Part shown: one piece after another, positions 25,982 through 35,783 of the stretch
Layout of the letters: each line of letters starts with the position of its first letter
Position numbering within the stretch: position 1 is the stretch's first letter
From: Phycisphaerales bacterium
GTDB lineage: Bacteria > Planctomycetota > Phycisphaerae > Phycisphaerales > UBA1924
Reading direction: 5' to 3'
DNA: 64,000 bases
Assembly: GCA_020831775.1 (NCBI GenBank)
Contig: JAFIFZ010000072.1
Span: 19,606-83,605, forward strand
The notes under the pieces: model-generated
The model's input: the letters and a program-made list of their open reading frames with translations, nothing else
Told to the model about the DNA's origin: nothing
The model's database searches: none
Translations under genes and position numbers: made by a program

Positions 25982-27466
25982 ATGTTCGGCGGACTTGACC
26001 AAATCGTATCGACAGCGATCGCCTTCGCCGCTTTCGGCGGGCTGATCGCGTTGAGCGTCGTCCTCGCCCGGCCGGCCGACCGCATCGGCATGCCCGTGGT
26101 GCTCGTTCTGCTCGGGCTTGGCATGCTCGCGGGCTCGGAGGGGCTCGGCATCCCGTTCGATGACTACGAGCTCGCGTCGCAACTCGGGACGCTGGCTCTG
26201 GTGTTCATCCTCCTCGACGGCGGCCTGAACACGCGGCGATCGATGCTCAAGGCCGGCGCAGCGCCCGCCTCGGTGCTCGCGACATTCGGGGTCGTGGGCA
26301 CCGCCGCGATGACCGCGCTGGCCGCGCGGCTGTTCGGCCTTTCGTGGCCCGAAGCGATCATGATCGGCGCAGTCGTGTCATCGACCGACGCCGCGGCGGT
26401 CTTCGCGGTGCTGCGCGGCAGCGGCGTCCACCTCAAGCAACGCGTTAAGGCGACACTGGAACTCGAGTCCTGCGTCAACGACCCGATGGCGGTCATCCTG
26501 ACCACGGCGGCGATCGCCTGGTTCACCAACCAGAGCGCCAGCGTGCCGGTGCTGCTGGCGATCGTGCCGATGCAGCTCGCGATCGGCGCCGCTGTGGGCG
26601 CATTGATCGGCTACCTGACCTCGCGTGGACTGCGGCGCGTCCGCCTCACGGTCACGGGCCTCTACCCGGCTCTGACGATCGCCGCGGGACTTGTGGCCTA
26701 CGGGGTCGCGACCCTCGTGCATGGGAGCGGGTTCCTTGCGGTCTTTGTCGCCGGGTTCGTGCTCGGCAACAGCCAGATCCCCTACCGCGGCGTGTTTCTC
26801 CGCGTGCATGACGCCTTGGCGTGGCTGAGCCAGATCTCGATGTTCCTGATGCTCGGACTTTTGGTGTTCCCGAGCCAGCTGCTTCCGGTGGCGCTGCAGG
26901 GGATGGCGTTGGGTCTTTTCCTGGCGTTTGTGGGCAGGCCGCTGGTGGTCGCGGCGTGCCTTGCGCCGTTCGGCTTCCCCAAGCGTGAAATCGCGTATGT
27001 CGGCTGGGCGGGGCTGCGCGGGGCGGTGCCGATCGTGCTGGCGACCTATCCGTTGATCGCGGGCGTGGGCGACGCGGGACGCGTCTTCAATGTGGTGTTC
27101 TTCATTGTCGTGGTCAGCACGATCGTGCCGGGCATGGGCATCCGGCCGCTGGGGCGACGCCTGGGTGTCACCGTGGCGCCGCCTTCGGTGCCTTCTGCGG
27201 CGCTGGAGATGCACACAACACGCCTGCTCGACGCCGACCTGATGGTCTTCCACATCAGCGAGTCGCTGGTCGTCAGCGGGGCCAAACTGTCGGAGCTGCA
27301 TCTGCCGTCCGACGCCGCCGTCACCCTCATCGTCCGGGGCGAGCACCTGATCGCACCGCGCGGCAACGCACGCCTCCAGCCGGGCGATCATGCCTATGTC
27401 TTCTGCCAGAGCAAGGACCGCCCGCTGATCGAACTCCTCTTCGGCAGGCCGCAGGTCGAGAGCTGA
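25982..27466 (+). CDS. Potassium/proton antiporter (CPA1, CvrA/NhaP2-like) with TrkA-C domain
   Basis: A 494-residue cation/proton antiporter with about 12 transmembrane segments across residues 10-400. The exchanger core includes LALVFILLDGGLNTRRSML, VVSSTDAAAVFAVLRG (ion-binding Asp region), ELESCVNDPMAVILT and WAGLRGAVPIVLATYP. The final 90 residues resemble a TrkA-C (RCK_C) regulatory domain: GAKLSELHLPSDAAVTLIVR and RLQPGDHAYVFCQSKD. This combination is typical of K+/H+ antiporters in potassium and pH balance. The ribosome site is weak. Confidence 0.92.
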   Translation: MFGGLDQIVSTAIAFAAFGGLIALSVVLARPADRIGMPVVLVLLGLGMLAGSEGLGIPFDDYELASQLGTLALVFILLDGGLNTRRSMLKAGAAPASVLATFGVVGTAAMTALAARLFGLSWPEAIMIGAVVSSTDAAAVFAVLRGSGVHLKQRVKATLELESCVNDPMAVILTTAAIAWFTNQSASVPVLLAIVPMQLAIGAAVGALIGYLTSRGLRRVRLTVTGLYPALTIAAGLVAYGVATLVHGSGFLAVFVAGFVLGNSQIPYRGVFLRVHDALAWLSQISMFLMLGLLVFPSQLLPVALQGMALGLFLAFVGRPLVVAACLAPFGFPKREIAYVGWAGLRGAVPIVLATYPLIAGVGDAGRVFNVVFFIVVVSTIVPGMGIRPLGRRLGVTVAPPSVPSAALEMHTTRLLDADLMVFHISESLVVSGAKLSELHLPSDAAVTLIVRGEHLIAPRGNARLQPGDHAYVFCQSKDRPLIELLFGRPQVES

Positions 27467-27625
27467 GGCGGCAAGCCGATCCGGTTGTTCGTTCAGACCG
27501 CCGGAACGGGCGGTTGGCATGGCGACCGTTTCCCGGAACTGGTGAGCCCCCCCGCGACGCGCCGATCAATGCCGGTCCGCCCGCGGCGGATCGACGCCTG
27601 TACGCCCCGCCCGAGCGACCCCACG

Positions 27626-30600
27626 ATGACAGAGCACGACGATCCCCTGCAACTCCCCCCCACCGGAGAGGCTGCGCACCCGTCCGGCGGCGGGTCTGAA
27701 CCGGGAGATACGGCGCCCCGTGATGGGAGCTGGTCGTTCGTCAAGGGAGACCGGATCGGGCCCTACATCCTCCGCGATGCGTTGGGCAGGGGCGGGTTCG
27801 GAGAGGTCTGGCGCGCTGAGCGGCGATCGCCCAACATGACCGTGGCGGTCAAGGTCGTCCGGCGGGACAAGGTCGACGCCAACAGCCTGGCGAGGTTCTC
27901 GGCCGAGTGCCAGGCGCTGGCGATGCTCGACCATCCCTTCATCGCGCGGATCCACGAGGCGGGGGTCACCGAGACCGGCTCGCCCTATCTGGCGATGGAG
28001 TACATCCACGGCGTGCCGCTGCGTGAGTTCTGCGACCGCGAGATGCTGGGGATCGATGAGCGGCTGGCGATCGTTGCGAAATTGTGCGACGCGGTGCACC
28101 ACGCGCACACGCAGGGGATCATCCACCGCGACCTCAAGCCCGACAACATCCTTGTGAGCATCCACGAGGGAGGCGAGGCGACGCCGAAGGTGGTCGACTT
28201 CGGCATCGCCAAGGCGGTGAACAAGAACACGCGCCTGAGCGATGTGACGATCACGCAGGACCTGCACACGACGATCGGCACGCCGCTGTACATGAGCCCC
28301 GAGCAGCTCGAGAGCACGCAGGCGGGCGTGGACACGCGGACTGATATCTTCGCTCTCGGTGTGGTGCTGTACGAGTTGCTCGCGGGCGTCTTGCCGATGA
28401 CACCCGGGCACGGCACGCGGGGCGGGCTGGACGAGCTCTTGCGATTCGCTCGCGAGCAGCGCCCCGAGCCGGCCCCCCGCTTCGCCTCCTTGAGCGAGCA
28501 GGAGCGGGCGACGATCGCGCTGCGTCGGGGGCGGATGCGTCCGCAGGCGCTGGAGAAGCTGCTGCGTTCGCGCCTGCGCCACCTGCCGATGAAGGCGATG
28601 CGTCCGGAGCGGAACAAGCGGTTTTCGTCGGCCGCGGCGATGGCGCAGGACATCCGCCACTATCTCGCCGGTGAGAGCTTCGCCGAGGCGGCGGCGGAGG
28701 GAAGGCTCGAACGGTTCGGGCGGAGCGTTCAACGCAACAAACTCGCGTACGGATCGGGCGCGATGATCGTGCTGCTGCTTGCGGGGTGGACCGCGACGGC
28801 GACGGTGGCGCTGCAGCGGGCGCTGGCGGCGGAAGAAGCCGCGTCGTTCGAGGCGGCCCGGGCGTCCGAGGCGGAGGAGCGGGCCGTGGCGCGGGCCAAC
28901 GAACTGGCGTTGGCGGCGGAGTTTCAGCGGTCGCAGCTCGGGGCGATCGAGCCGGCGGTGATGGGCGCGCAGATCCGCGAGGACGTGCTCTCCGAGGCCG
29001 GATCGCGCTGGCGGAGGGCGGGCCTGGACGAGGGCGCGGTCGCTGAGCGGGCGGCGGCGCTCGGCTCGCTGCTCGACGGCGTGAACATGACCAACATCGC
29101 GATGCGGACGCTGGAGCGCAACCTGTTCGACCAGACGCTCGCGGCGATCGACGAGCGGTTTGCTTCCCAGCCCTTGCTTCGGGCGCAGTTGTTGCAGAGC
29201 GCGGCCAAGTCGCTGCGTGAGCTCGGGCTGCACGGGAGTGCGATCGTGCCGCAGCGCGAGGCGAGGTCGGTGTTCGTGCAGGCGCTGGGCGAGGAAGACC
29301 TTTCTTCGATCGTCGCGGGTGTGGAGCTTGCGCGGGCGTTGCGTGACGCGGGCGAGCTTGGCGAGGCGGAGGCGTTGATCCGGCGCGTGCTGGAGAGCGC
29401 CGAACGCTCGCTCGGGCCCGACGATCCGGCGACGCTCGCCGCGATCGGCGTGCTGGCGCACTTGCGGTCAGACGCTGGGGATCTGCAGGGCGCGCTCGTC
29501 GGCCATAGGCAGGCGATGGAGGGCTGGCGCCGGGCGGGGAGCGAGCTTGATGCTGCCGCGTTGACCGCCGCGGCGAACTACGGGGCGGCCTTACGCGCGT
29601 TGGGGCGGTCCGACGAGGCCGAACCCTACTACCGGCTTGTGCTGGAGGGGCGTCGGCGCACGCTCGGCGATGATGCTCCGGACACGCTGGCCGCGATGAA
29701 CAACGCGGGGGTGCTGCTGCTTGAGTCGCTGGATCGGCCCGAAGAAGCCGAGCCCCTGTTGCTTGGGGCGCTGCAAGGGCGGCGGCGCGTGCTCGGCGAT
29801 GCGCACCCGGGCACGATCGCGACGATGACGAATGTCGGCGTGCTGCGGCTGCGCCAGGGACGGCGCGCCGAGGCGGGGCGGGTGCTGCGGGAGGCCCACG
29901 CGAGTTCTACCCGTGTGCTCGGGCCATCGCATCCCTCGACGCTGAGCGCGGCGGTCAACCTCGCGGGGCTGAAGCGAGACTCGGGCGATCTTGCCGGTGC
30001 AGAATCGCTGCTGCAGGAAGCGGCCGATGGCGCCCGAGTGTCGCTCGGTGAGCGTCACCCAACGACGCTGCGGCTGCTGCACGACCTCGCCGATGTGCTC
30101 GCCCGATCCGGACGGCTGGGCGAGGCGGGACGGTTGTTCGCCGAGGTGTTGGACGGTCGGCGCGAGACCCACGGCCTCGATCATCCGTACACCAGCGCGA
30201 CTGCGAAGGCGCTCGGGGATGTGCGCGCAGCGATGGGCGATGCGGCCGGGGCCGAGACGATCTATCGGGAACTGCTGGAAACGCACACGCGCCGGGGCGA
30301 GGCGGAACGCCGGCAGGCGTGGGCGGCGGCATCGGCGCTGGCGAGCGTGCTGCAGCGGCAAGGCCGGCGTGCCGACGCGGCGCCCGTTTTGGAGCGAGCC
30401 GCGGAGCTTGCCGAGGCGGAGTTCGGGCGCACCCATCCCAATACGCTGACTGCGGTGCACACCCTCGGCGCGGCGCTGCTTGAGGAAGGCCGGTTCGAAG
30501 ATGCCGCGGCGGTGCTCGGACCGAGGGTGTCCGACGCGCGCGAGGCTTGGACGGAACGGGACGGGTCTGCGCTTGGTCTGTACCTGCTGCGTCTTGGGGC

Positions 30601-30814
30601 GGCGCTGCTGAGCACGGGGAGAGCGAGCGAGGCCGAGCCGGTGCTGCTTGAGGCGCATGCGCTGTTGGCCGGTGCGCTGGGCGAGGGGCACGGGTACCCG
30701 CGCCAGGCCGCGGCGATGCTGGCGAGCCTGTACGAGACCCTGCACAACGCCGAACCCGGCGCCGGGCATGATGCGTCGGCCGTCCGTTGGAGGGGGCTGG
30801 CGACCGGCGGGTGA
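27626..30814 (+). CDS. Membrane Ser/Thr protein kinase with TPR array
   Basis: A 1062-residue PknB-type kinase. The kinase domain (about 40-330) has GRGGFGEVW (P-loop), VAVKVV (ATP-binding Lys), the HRDLKPDNIL catalytic loop (Asp169) and DFGIAK (Asp191), so it should be active. A transmembrane helix follows at about 373-397. Beyond it come a helical stretch and, from about residue 550 to 1040, kinesin-light-chain-like TPRs of about 42 residues with the LGxxHPxTL signature. By topology the TPRs face the periplasm. The start at 27626 is chosen for content; no good ribosome site is seen. The FHA-protease gene lies 139 bases downstream, a candidate partner. Confidence 0.9.
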   Translation: MTEHDDPLQLPPTGEAAHPSGGGSEPGDTAPRDGSWSFVKGDRIGPYILRDALGRGGFGEVWRAERRSPNMTVAVKVVRRDKVDANSLARFSAECQALAMLDHPFIARIHEAGVTETGSPYLAMEYIHGVPLREFCDREMLGIDERLAIVAKLCDAVHHAHTQGIIHRDLKPDNILVSIHEGGEATPKVVDFGIAKAVNKNTRLSDVTITQDLHTTIGTPLYMSPEQLESTQAGVDTRTDIFALGVVLYELLAGVLPMTPGHGTRGGLDELLRFAREQRPEPAPRFASLSEQERATIALRRGRMRPQALEKLLRSRLRHLPMKAMRPERNKRFSSAAAMAQDIRHYLAGESFAEAAAEGRLERFGRSVQRNKLAYGSGAMIVLLLAGWTATATVALQRALAAEEAASFEAARASEAEERAVARANELALAAEFQRSQLGAIEPAVMGAQIREDVLSEAGSRWRRAGLDEGAVAERAAALGSLLDGVNMTNIAMRTLERNLFDQTLAAIDERFASQPLLRAQLLQSAAKSLRELGLHGSAIVPQREARSVFVQALGEEDLSSIVAGVELARALRDAGELGEAEALIRRVLESAERSLGPDDPATLAAIGVLAHLRSDAGDLQGALVGHRQAMEGWRRAGSELDAAALTAAANYGAALRALGRSDEAEPYYRLVLEGRRRTLGDDAPDTLAAMNNAGVLLLESLDRPEEAEPLLLGALQGRRRVLGDAHPGTIATMTNVGVLRLRQGRRAEAGRVLREAHASSTRVLGPSHPSTLSAAVNLAGLKRDSGDLAGAESLLQEAADGARVSLGERHPTTLRLLHDLADVLARSGRLGEAGRLFAEVLDGRRETHGLDHPYTSATAKALGDVRAAMGDAAGAETIYRELLETHTRRGEAERRQAWAAASALASVLQRQGRRADAAPVLERAAELAEAEFGRTHPNTLTAVHTLGAALLEEGRFEDAAAVLGPRVSDAREAWTERDGSALGLYLLRLGAALLSTGRASEAEPVLLEAHALLAGALGEGHGYPRQAAAMLASLYETLHNAEPGAGHDASAVRWRGLATGG

Positions 30815-30953
30815 CCGTTTTCTTACGGACCCGGGATGAACCTCCGTGGAACGAATGACCGATAGCCAACCGGTTTCTGTGTGAAGACATGCCCGAAGGC
30901 GACCGGAGCGACGCACGCTCGGGGCCCGGGCCCTGGAACAGGTGAATCCGAAG

Positions 30954-32843
30954 ATGGCCGCGATCCAGATCGAGATCCAGACGGGGTACGCAAGCCCGTG
31001 GTCGGGCAAGTTTGAGCAGGAGCGCGTAACGATCGGGCGCGGGCCCAACGCGGATGTCCGGCTCCACCCGACCAAGGACACCGCCTGCGCACGCGAGGTC
31101 CACGCGACGATTGAGCGATCGCCGGACTCGCCGAGCGGGTGGAGGCTGACAGCCAACCACGCCAGCGGCTTGGGCGTGCTCGGCCCGGGGGGGAGGACGC
31201 TCAAGCGGCTGGGTGCGGGCGAGTCGCACCCGATCGACATCGAGGTGCAGTTCGAGCTCGGCGAGGGCGGGCCGCGGCTGGGTGCGAGCGCCGTGGGCCA
31301 GGAGCTTCCCGCGACCGAGGCGAGGCCGACGGGCGGGCGTGCCCCGCTGCCGGTCGGGCGCGTGTCGGGCGATGTGATCCAGCGGGCGAACCGGGCACCG
31401 AAGCTGATCGCGGCGGTGCTCGTCTTGGTGCTGCTGGTGGGGGGCGGGCTGGGCTACTGGATCATCGTGGTGCGAGGGCAGGGACAGGTGATCGCCCAGC
31501 AGACGACCGAGGCGCTCGAACGGCGAACAGAAGAACTCCGCGCCGCGATCGCGGCCGACACGGAGCTGACCGAAGCGCAGCTCGCCACGCTGCGCGAGTC
31601 GGTGACCGAGCTGCGCGAACAGCCCAGCGACCGTATGGCGCAGGTGCTTGTCGAGGCGTCGCCCTCGGTCTGGCTGACGGGCGTGATCAACCCGGAGACC
31701 GGCGGGTTTACCGCGGGCGGCACCGCTTGGACGGTTTCTGAGAACCAGCTCGCCACCAACGCGCATGTCGCCGAAGCGCTCGAGACGCTGACCAAGATGA
31801 TCGAGGGCGCGATGCCGGTCGCGCTGCGCGAAGGGCGGCGTGACCAGATGATCACGCTTTCGTCCGAGATGCTCCTCCACCCGGGCTACAAGCGATGGTC
31901 CGAGATCCTTTCGCGCCAGCTGCAGGGCGACGCTGCGGGGCGGCTGCTGCAGTTCAGATTTATCCAACCGTGCGATGTCGCGATCCTCACACCGGCCGAG
32001 CCGGGCAAGGATCTCGGCGCGCCGCTGAAGATCGCATCGGGCGTCGATTCCAGGTCGCTTGTGGGCGACGCGGTCGGGTATGTCGGGTTTCCCAGCGAGA
32101 ACATCGCGGGGCTGCCTTCGCAGCAGCGTGTCTCGGGGCGGATCTCCAACCAGACCGACTTCATCTTCCAGCCCGCGGATCTCCGCGACAACATGCTGCT
32201 GCACTACAGCGCCGTCACGACCGGCGGGGCCAGCGGCAGCCCGCTCTTTAACGAAGACGGCGAGGTGGTCGGCCTCGTCTCGGCGGGCAGCGTTATCGGC
32301 CTGGGCGGGTACCGCATCCCCGTCGGCATCAACTACGCCCAGCGGGTCGACTTTCTGACCGAACTGCTCGAAGGCGTCGCCGAAGCACGCCAGAACGAAC
32401 GCCACGAGCGGTGGTCCGCGTCGCTGCGGTCGGCGCTCATCCCGCCCTCGCAGTTGCTCGAACGCATCACCCGCGACCAGACCCGGGGCGCAGAGGGCGC
32501 GACGTGGACCGACCGCGAGTTCGAGCTGAACCGGAGCGGCATCGAGCACGGGCACAGCGTCTCCATCCGCATCGAGCCGGGATTCCGGTACGCCTTTATC
32601 GCGATCTCTGAGGATTGGACCGACATCCGGAGCACGCTGCTCGCCGGAACCCTGATCCTCGCTCAGGAAACGAGCCCGAACTACTACAGCGTCATCACCG
32701 CCAACCCGCCGATCTTCGGCTACGACGCGACGCTCACCGTTTACATGCCGCAAAAACTCTCAGAACAGCCTTCAAAGATCCGCTTCCGGATCTTGCAGGC
32801 GCCCGTTGAACCGCCCCCGGATCAGGCGCCCGGCGGAGCGTAG
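30954..32843 (+). CDS. FHA domain-transmembrane-trypsin-like protease
   Basis: A 629-residue protein in three parts. An FHA phosphothreonine-binding domain (about 10-100) has VTIGRGPNADVRL. One transmembrane helix spans about 151-173 (LIAAVLVLVLLVGGGLGYW). A coiled stretch leads to a trypsin-fold domain with a complete apparent triad: His271 (TNAHVAEA), Asp341 (CDVAIL) and Ser427 (TGGASGSPLF). A C-terminal beta domain of about 130 residues follows. The FHA domain would face the cytoplasm and the protease the periplasm. A GTG at 30942 is an alternative start; ATG 30954 has a CAGGTG site. It follows the TPR kinase and may read its phosphorylation (inference). Confidence 0.88.
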   Translation: MAAIQIEIQTGYASPWSGKFEQERVTIGRGPNADVRLHPTKDTACAREVHATIERSPDSPSGWRLTANHASGLGVLGPGGRTLKRLGAGESHPIDIEVQFELGEGGPRLGASAVGQELPATEARPTGGRAPLPVGRVSGDVIQRANRAPKLIAAVLVLVLLVGGGLGYWIIVVRGQGQVIAQQTTEALERRTEELRAAIAADTELTEAQLATLRESVTELREQPSDRMAQVLVEASPSVWLTGVINPETGGFTAGGTAWTVSENQLATNAHVAEALETLTKMIEGAMPVALREGRRDQMITLSSEMLLHPGYKRWSEILSRQLQGDAAGRLLQFRFIQPCDVAILTPAEPGKDLGAPLKIASGVDSRSLVGDAVGYVGFPSENIAGLPSQQRVSGRISNQTDFIFQPADLRDNMLLHYSAVTTGGASGSPLFNEDGEVVGLVSAGSVIGLGGYRIPVGINYAQRVDFLTELLEGVAEARQNERHERWSASLRSALIPPSQLLERITRDQTRGAEGATWTDREFELNRSGIEHGHSVSIRIEPGFRYAFIAISEDWTDIRSTLLAGTLILAQETSPNYYSVITANPPIFGYDATLTVYMPQKLSEQPSKIRFRILQAPVEPPPDQAPGGA

Positions 32844-32920
32844 CCATCCGGTGCATGTAACACCCTTGCGGGGCGTGTGATGATCGGGAGTCTTCGTTCG
32901 CTACGGTCTTCGGTGCACGC

Positions 32921-34609
32921 TCAGAGCAGCGTCGCGGCCGCCGCGGCGATCGCTGCGTAGATCAGCATCGGAACGATGGTGAGGCGGAGGATCGAGGCGA
33001 CGCCGCCGTGGAGGGCGTCGGGGGCCTCGCCGGCGGTCGGTCTGTCGCGCAGGCCGATGACCGCGGCGACCGCCACGATGTTGTGGATGCAGACCATGTT
33101 GCCCAGCGATCCGCCCACGGTCTGGAGCGCGAGCACGCTGGTGATCTCCAAGTCGAGCGAATCGGCGATCGCCGCCTGGACGGGCGCGAAGGTGAGGTTC
33201 GAGACCGTGTTGGAGCCAGAGAAGAACGAGCCGAGCGCGCCGAGCAGCGGCGCGAGATAGATCCACGAGTCGCCGGCGGCGTCGGCCATGGCACGCCCGA
33301 TCAGCATCACGGGGGAGGACTCCCCACCGAGCATCATCAGCTTGACCAGCACGAGCGCGCCGACGAGGGCGATCGCGGGGCGGGCGAGGCGCTTGAGTGT
33401 GTCCGTCCACGCCGAGACGGCGGCTTCGCGCCGGATCCGCAGCCCCGGGATCGCCAGCAGCGAGACCAGGACGAACGGGATCAGGAAAGGCACGAACAGC
33501 AGCGGCATCCGCCACGCGACATCGGTGCCGAGAATGTCGCGGAACCCGACGACCAGCCCGGGCGTGATCCACGCGTTGCCAGCGGTACCGAGGTCGAGAT
33601 CCGCCGCCGGGCCGTCTGCCGTGAGCAGGGCGCGGAGGCCGAACTGCTCGATCCTCGTTAGTGCGAGAAGCAGGACGACGGCGATGATGGGGCTGGCGGC
33701 TCGGATCGTTCCGAAGGGATGCCCGGTGTCTTCGGAATCGGGGAGCGGAAGCGATTCTGCTTCCGGGCTGGCCGACAAGCCGACACGCTTGTAGGCGAGC
33801 AGTGCGCCGACGACCGTGCCCGAAATGCCGCCGATGATCGAGGGGAACTCGGACGAGTGCATGGCCATGAACGCGTACGGCAGTACGGTGGCCAGCGTCA
33901 TGAAGAGAATGAACCCGAGCGAGGCCCGGATCGTTCGCCAGGGGAGCACCACTCGCAGGGCGAGGACAGGGATGACCAGCGCCGCAACGGCGTTGATGAA
34001 CGCGGCCTTTGTCCCGACGGTGAGCAGTTCTTCCGAACTGAGCCCGAGTTCACCGAGGCCGAACCAGATCGGCGTGCCGACCGCCCCGAACGAGACGGGC
34101 ACGCTGTTCATGATGAGGCACATCGCGGCGACGCGGACCGCGGGGAAGCCGAGCCCCACGAGAATGGGTGCGGCGAGTGCGGCGGGCGCCCCGAACCCGC
34201 AGAGGCCTTCGATCAGGAACGAGAAACCCCAGCCGACAAGCATGAGCTGCGCGACGGGGTGCGGGCTGAGCCCTCGGATGCGCCCTGTGAGCACGCGCAT
34301 CGCGCCGGAGGCCTCCATGGTCTTGAACAGGAGCACCGCGCCGAACACGATCCCGATCGGGGTGAGCGCGGAGAGGGCGCCGTCGATGGCCGCGGCATGG
34401 ATCCAGCGCCCGGGCTGAGCAAGTCCCGGCGGCGCGCCATCGGGGGTCGATCCGGCCCGAAACCACAGAAGTTGGAGGAGGTACGCGAAGGCGGCGACCG
34501 CCGGGAGCGCGATATGGGCCGGCAGCGGGAGCCAGCGGCGCGGTCGCGTCGCGGTCATCAGGACGATGAGCAGAGCGAGCGGCAGGATGGCCAGCACCAG
34601 CGACATCAT
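32921..34609 (-). CDS. L-lactate permease (LctP family)
   Basis: A 562-residue transporter with about 13 transmembrane segments. LctP hallmarks are ALTPIGIVFGAVLLFKTME, GWGFSFLIEGLCGFGAP, MNSVPVSFGAVGTPIWFG, FFSGSNTVSNLTFAPVQ and, near the end, LALQTVGGSLGNMVCIHN. The family imports L-lactate or glycolate with protons. It lies on the minus strand between two signalling units, convergent with the FHA-protease gene, and has no lactate dehydrogenase neighbour. Confidence 0.93.
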   Translation of the reverse strand: MMSLVLAILPLALLIVLMTATRPRRWLPLPAHIALPAVAAFAYLLQLLWFRAGSTPDGAPPGLAQPGRWIHAAAIDGALSALTPIGIVFGAVLLFKTMEASGAMRVLTGRIRGLSPHPVAQLMLVGWGFSFLIEGLCGFGAPAALAAPILVGLGFPAVRVAAMCLIMNSVPVSFGAVGTPIWFGLGELGLSSEELLTVGTKAAFINAVAALVIPVLALRVVLPWRTIRASLGFILFMTLATVLPYAFMAMHSSEFPSIIGGISGTVVGALLAYKRVGLSASPEAESLPLPDSEDTGHPFGTIRAASPIIAVVLLLALTRIEQFGLRALLTADGPAADLDLGTAGNAWITPGLVVGFRDILGTDVAWRMPLLFVPFLIPFVLVSLLAIPGLRIRREAAVSAWTDTLKRLARPAIALVGALVLVKLMMLGGESSPVMLIGRAMADAAGDSWIYLAPLLGALGSFFSGSNTVSNLTFAPVQAAIADSLDLEITSVLALQTVGGSLGNMVCIHNIVAVAAVIGLRDRPTAGEAPDALHGGVASILRLTIVPMLIYAAIAAAAATLL

Positions 34610-34848
34610 GACCCCTGAACGCGGGTGCCGATCGTGAGCCTGGAATCCGGGTCAAGCGTAGCTGAGCAAGGGAGCGTGCCGGTTTGTGGGCGAGCGTCGG
34701 ATCCGCACCGAACTGACGATGAACGACCTGGCGGGCGGTGCTGGCGTTGGTCCAGAGCGACCAAGAATAACGGTGACAGCCACGAGCGGACTCGAATCGG
34801 GCGGTGCAAGCGTCTCTGCGGGCAGGCGGCCGCGGCGCGGCGTGCGTG

Positions 34849-35394
34849 TCACTCTTCGTCGGCCAGCCAGCGGCGGAGGTGCTCTGAGGCGTCGGTCCAG
34901 CGGCGGGTGACGGTCCGCTCGCTCAGCCGCAGGATCTCGGCGATGTCCGGCGTTGACAGGCCGCCGAAGTAGCGAAGCTCGACGACCTCCGCCAGTGCCG
35001 CGTCTTGCTCTCTGAGGCGATCGACAAGCCGCTGGACTGTTTCGGCGTCGAGGGCTGCATCGGCGCTTTGGGGTGCCGTGGGTTCTGTAGCGATCCGGAG
35101 TTCGGGGTGACGCTTTCGCTGCCTTGCGCGGTCGATCAGGATTCGACGCATGCAGCCTGCGTAGGTCCGGAAGAGGTGCAGGCGGTCCTGGAATTCGAGC
35201 TCGGAGAGCCTTGCGTAGGCGTCGTTGACCAGCTCTCCAGAACGCGGCAGATCGCCCGTTTCGCGCTCCCTGGCCAGCCGGGCGTTGGCGATCGCCTGCA
35301 GTTCGGTGTAGACGCGGTTAAAGAGCCGGTCTTCTGCCCCCGGCCGCCCCTCGTTCGCCTCGTTGATCAGTCTGGTGATCGAGCCCTCGGACAC
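34849..35394 (-). CDS. ECF-type RNA polymerase sigma factor
   Basis: A 181-residue ECF sigma factor of the type expanded in planctomycetes (TIGR02999-like). Region 2 covers about residues 5-90 (VYTELQAIANARLARE, then GELVNDAYARL and CMRRILIDRARQRKR). Region 4 is the C-terminal helix-turn-helix ELRYFGGLSTPDIAEIL-RLSERTVTRRW. I prefer the GTG at 35394: it has AGAGG upstream and begins at the conserved domain; a GTG at 35445 would add 17 residues. No anti-sigma gene is present. It diverges from the kinase-CHAT operon, so these may be partners, as kinase-controlled ECF factors are known. Confidence 0.9.
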   Translation of the reverse strand: MSEGSITRLINEANEGRPGAEDRLFNRVYTELQAIANARLARERETGDLPRSGELVNDAYARLSELEFQDRLHLFRTYAGCMRRILIDRARQRKRHPELRIATEPTAPQSADAALDAETVQRLVDRLREQDAALAEVVELRYFGGLSTPDIAEILRLSERTVTRRWTDASEHLRRWLADEE

Positions 35395-35783
35395 AGTTGA
35401 AGGCCTCTTGTGGAAAAAAATCTGTGAAATCGTGTCCGCTGGCACGCCCGGCTGACGCTTGTGAGTGTAGCGAACGGGCGTCCGGAACGCGGACCCGGGA
35501 TCGGTGCATGTACGGATCTGTCAAGTGACGGCGACATCGCACAATTCGCCGTGGCGGCCGCTCGAAGGGCCTGACTGTCCGATCCCGGGCCGCGTCTTCG
35601 GGCGGCCCCCTTGCGTCGGCGTGCTCGATCTGTAGGCTGGAGGTGGGTCTGATCGCGAACGAACCCAACCAAACGAACGGGAGTTGGCTTGTCACGGATT
35701 GAAGCACAGATCGTCCCTTGCGTTCCCGACCGGCGAGATGCACCTCGTTCTGCATCACAAGCCAGACGGCCCGGGCGGCGCCG
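35395..35783. other. Divergent regulatory spacer, sigma factor / kinase-CHAT operon
   Basis: A 389-base region without a supported gene between two divergent starts. It should hold the promoters of both units. By eye I found no convincing -35/-10 pair and no tRNA or hairpin of note. If the ECF factor drives its own neighbourhood, its recognition site would lie here. Confidence 0.5.

Noticed and set aside
29955..32753. 932-codon minus-strand frame opposite the FHA-protease
   Set aside because: No recognisable domain, biased composition, and complete overlap with well-supported plus-strand genes.
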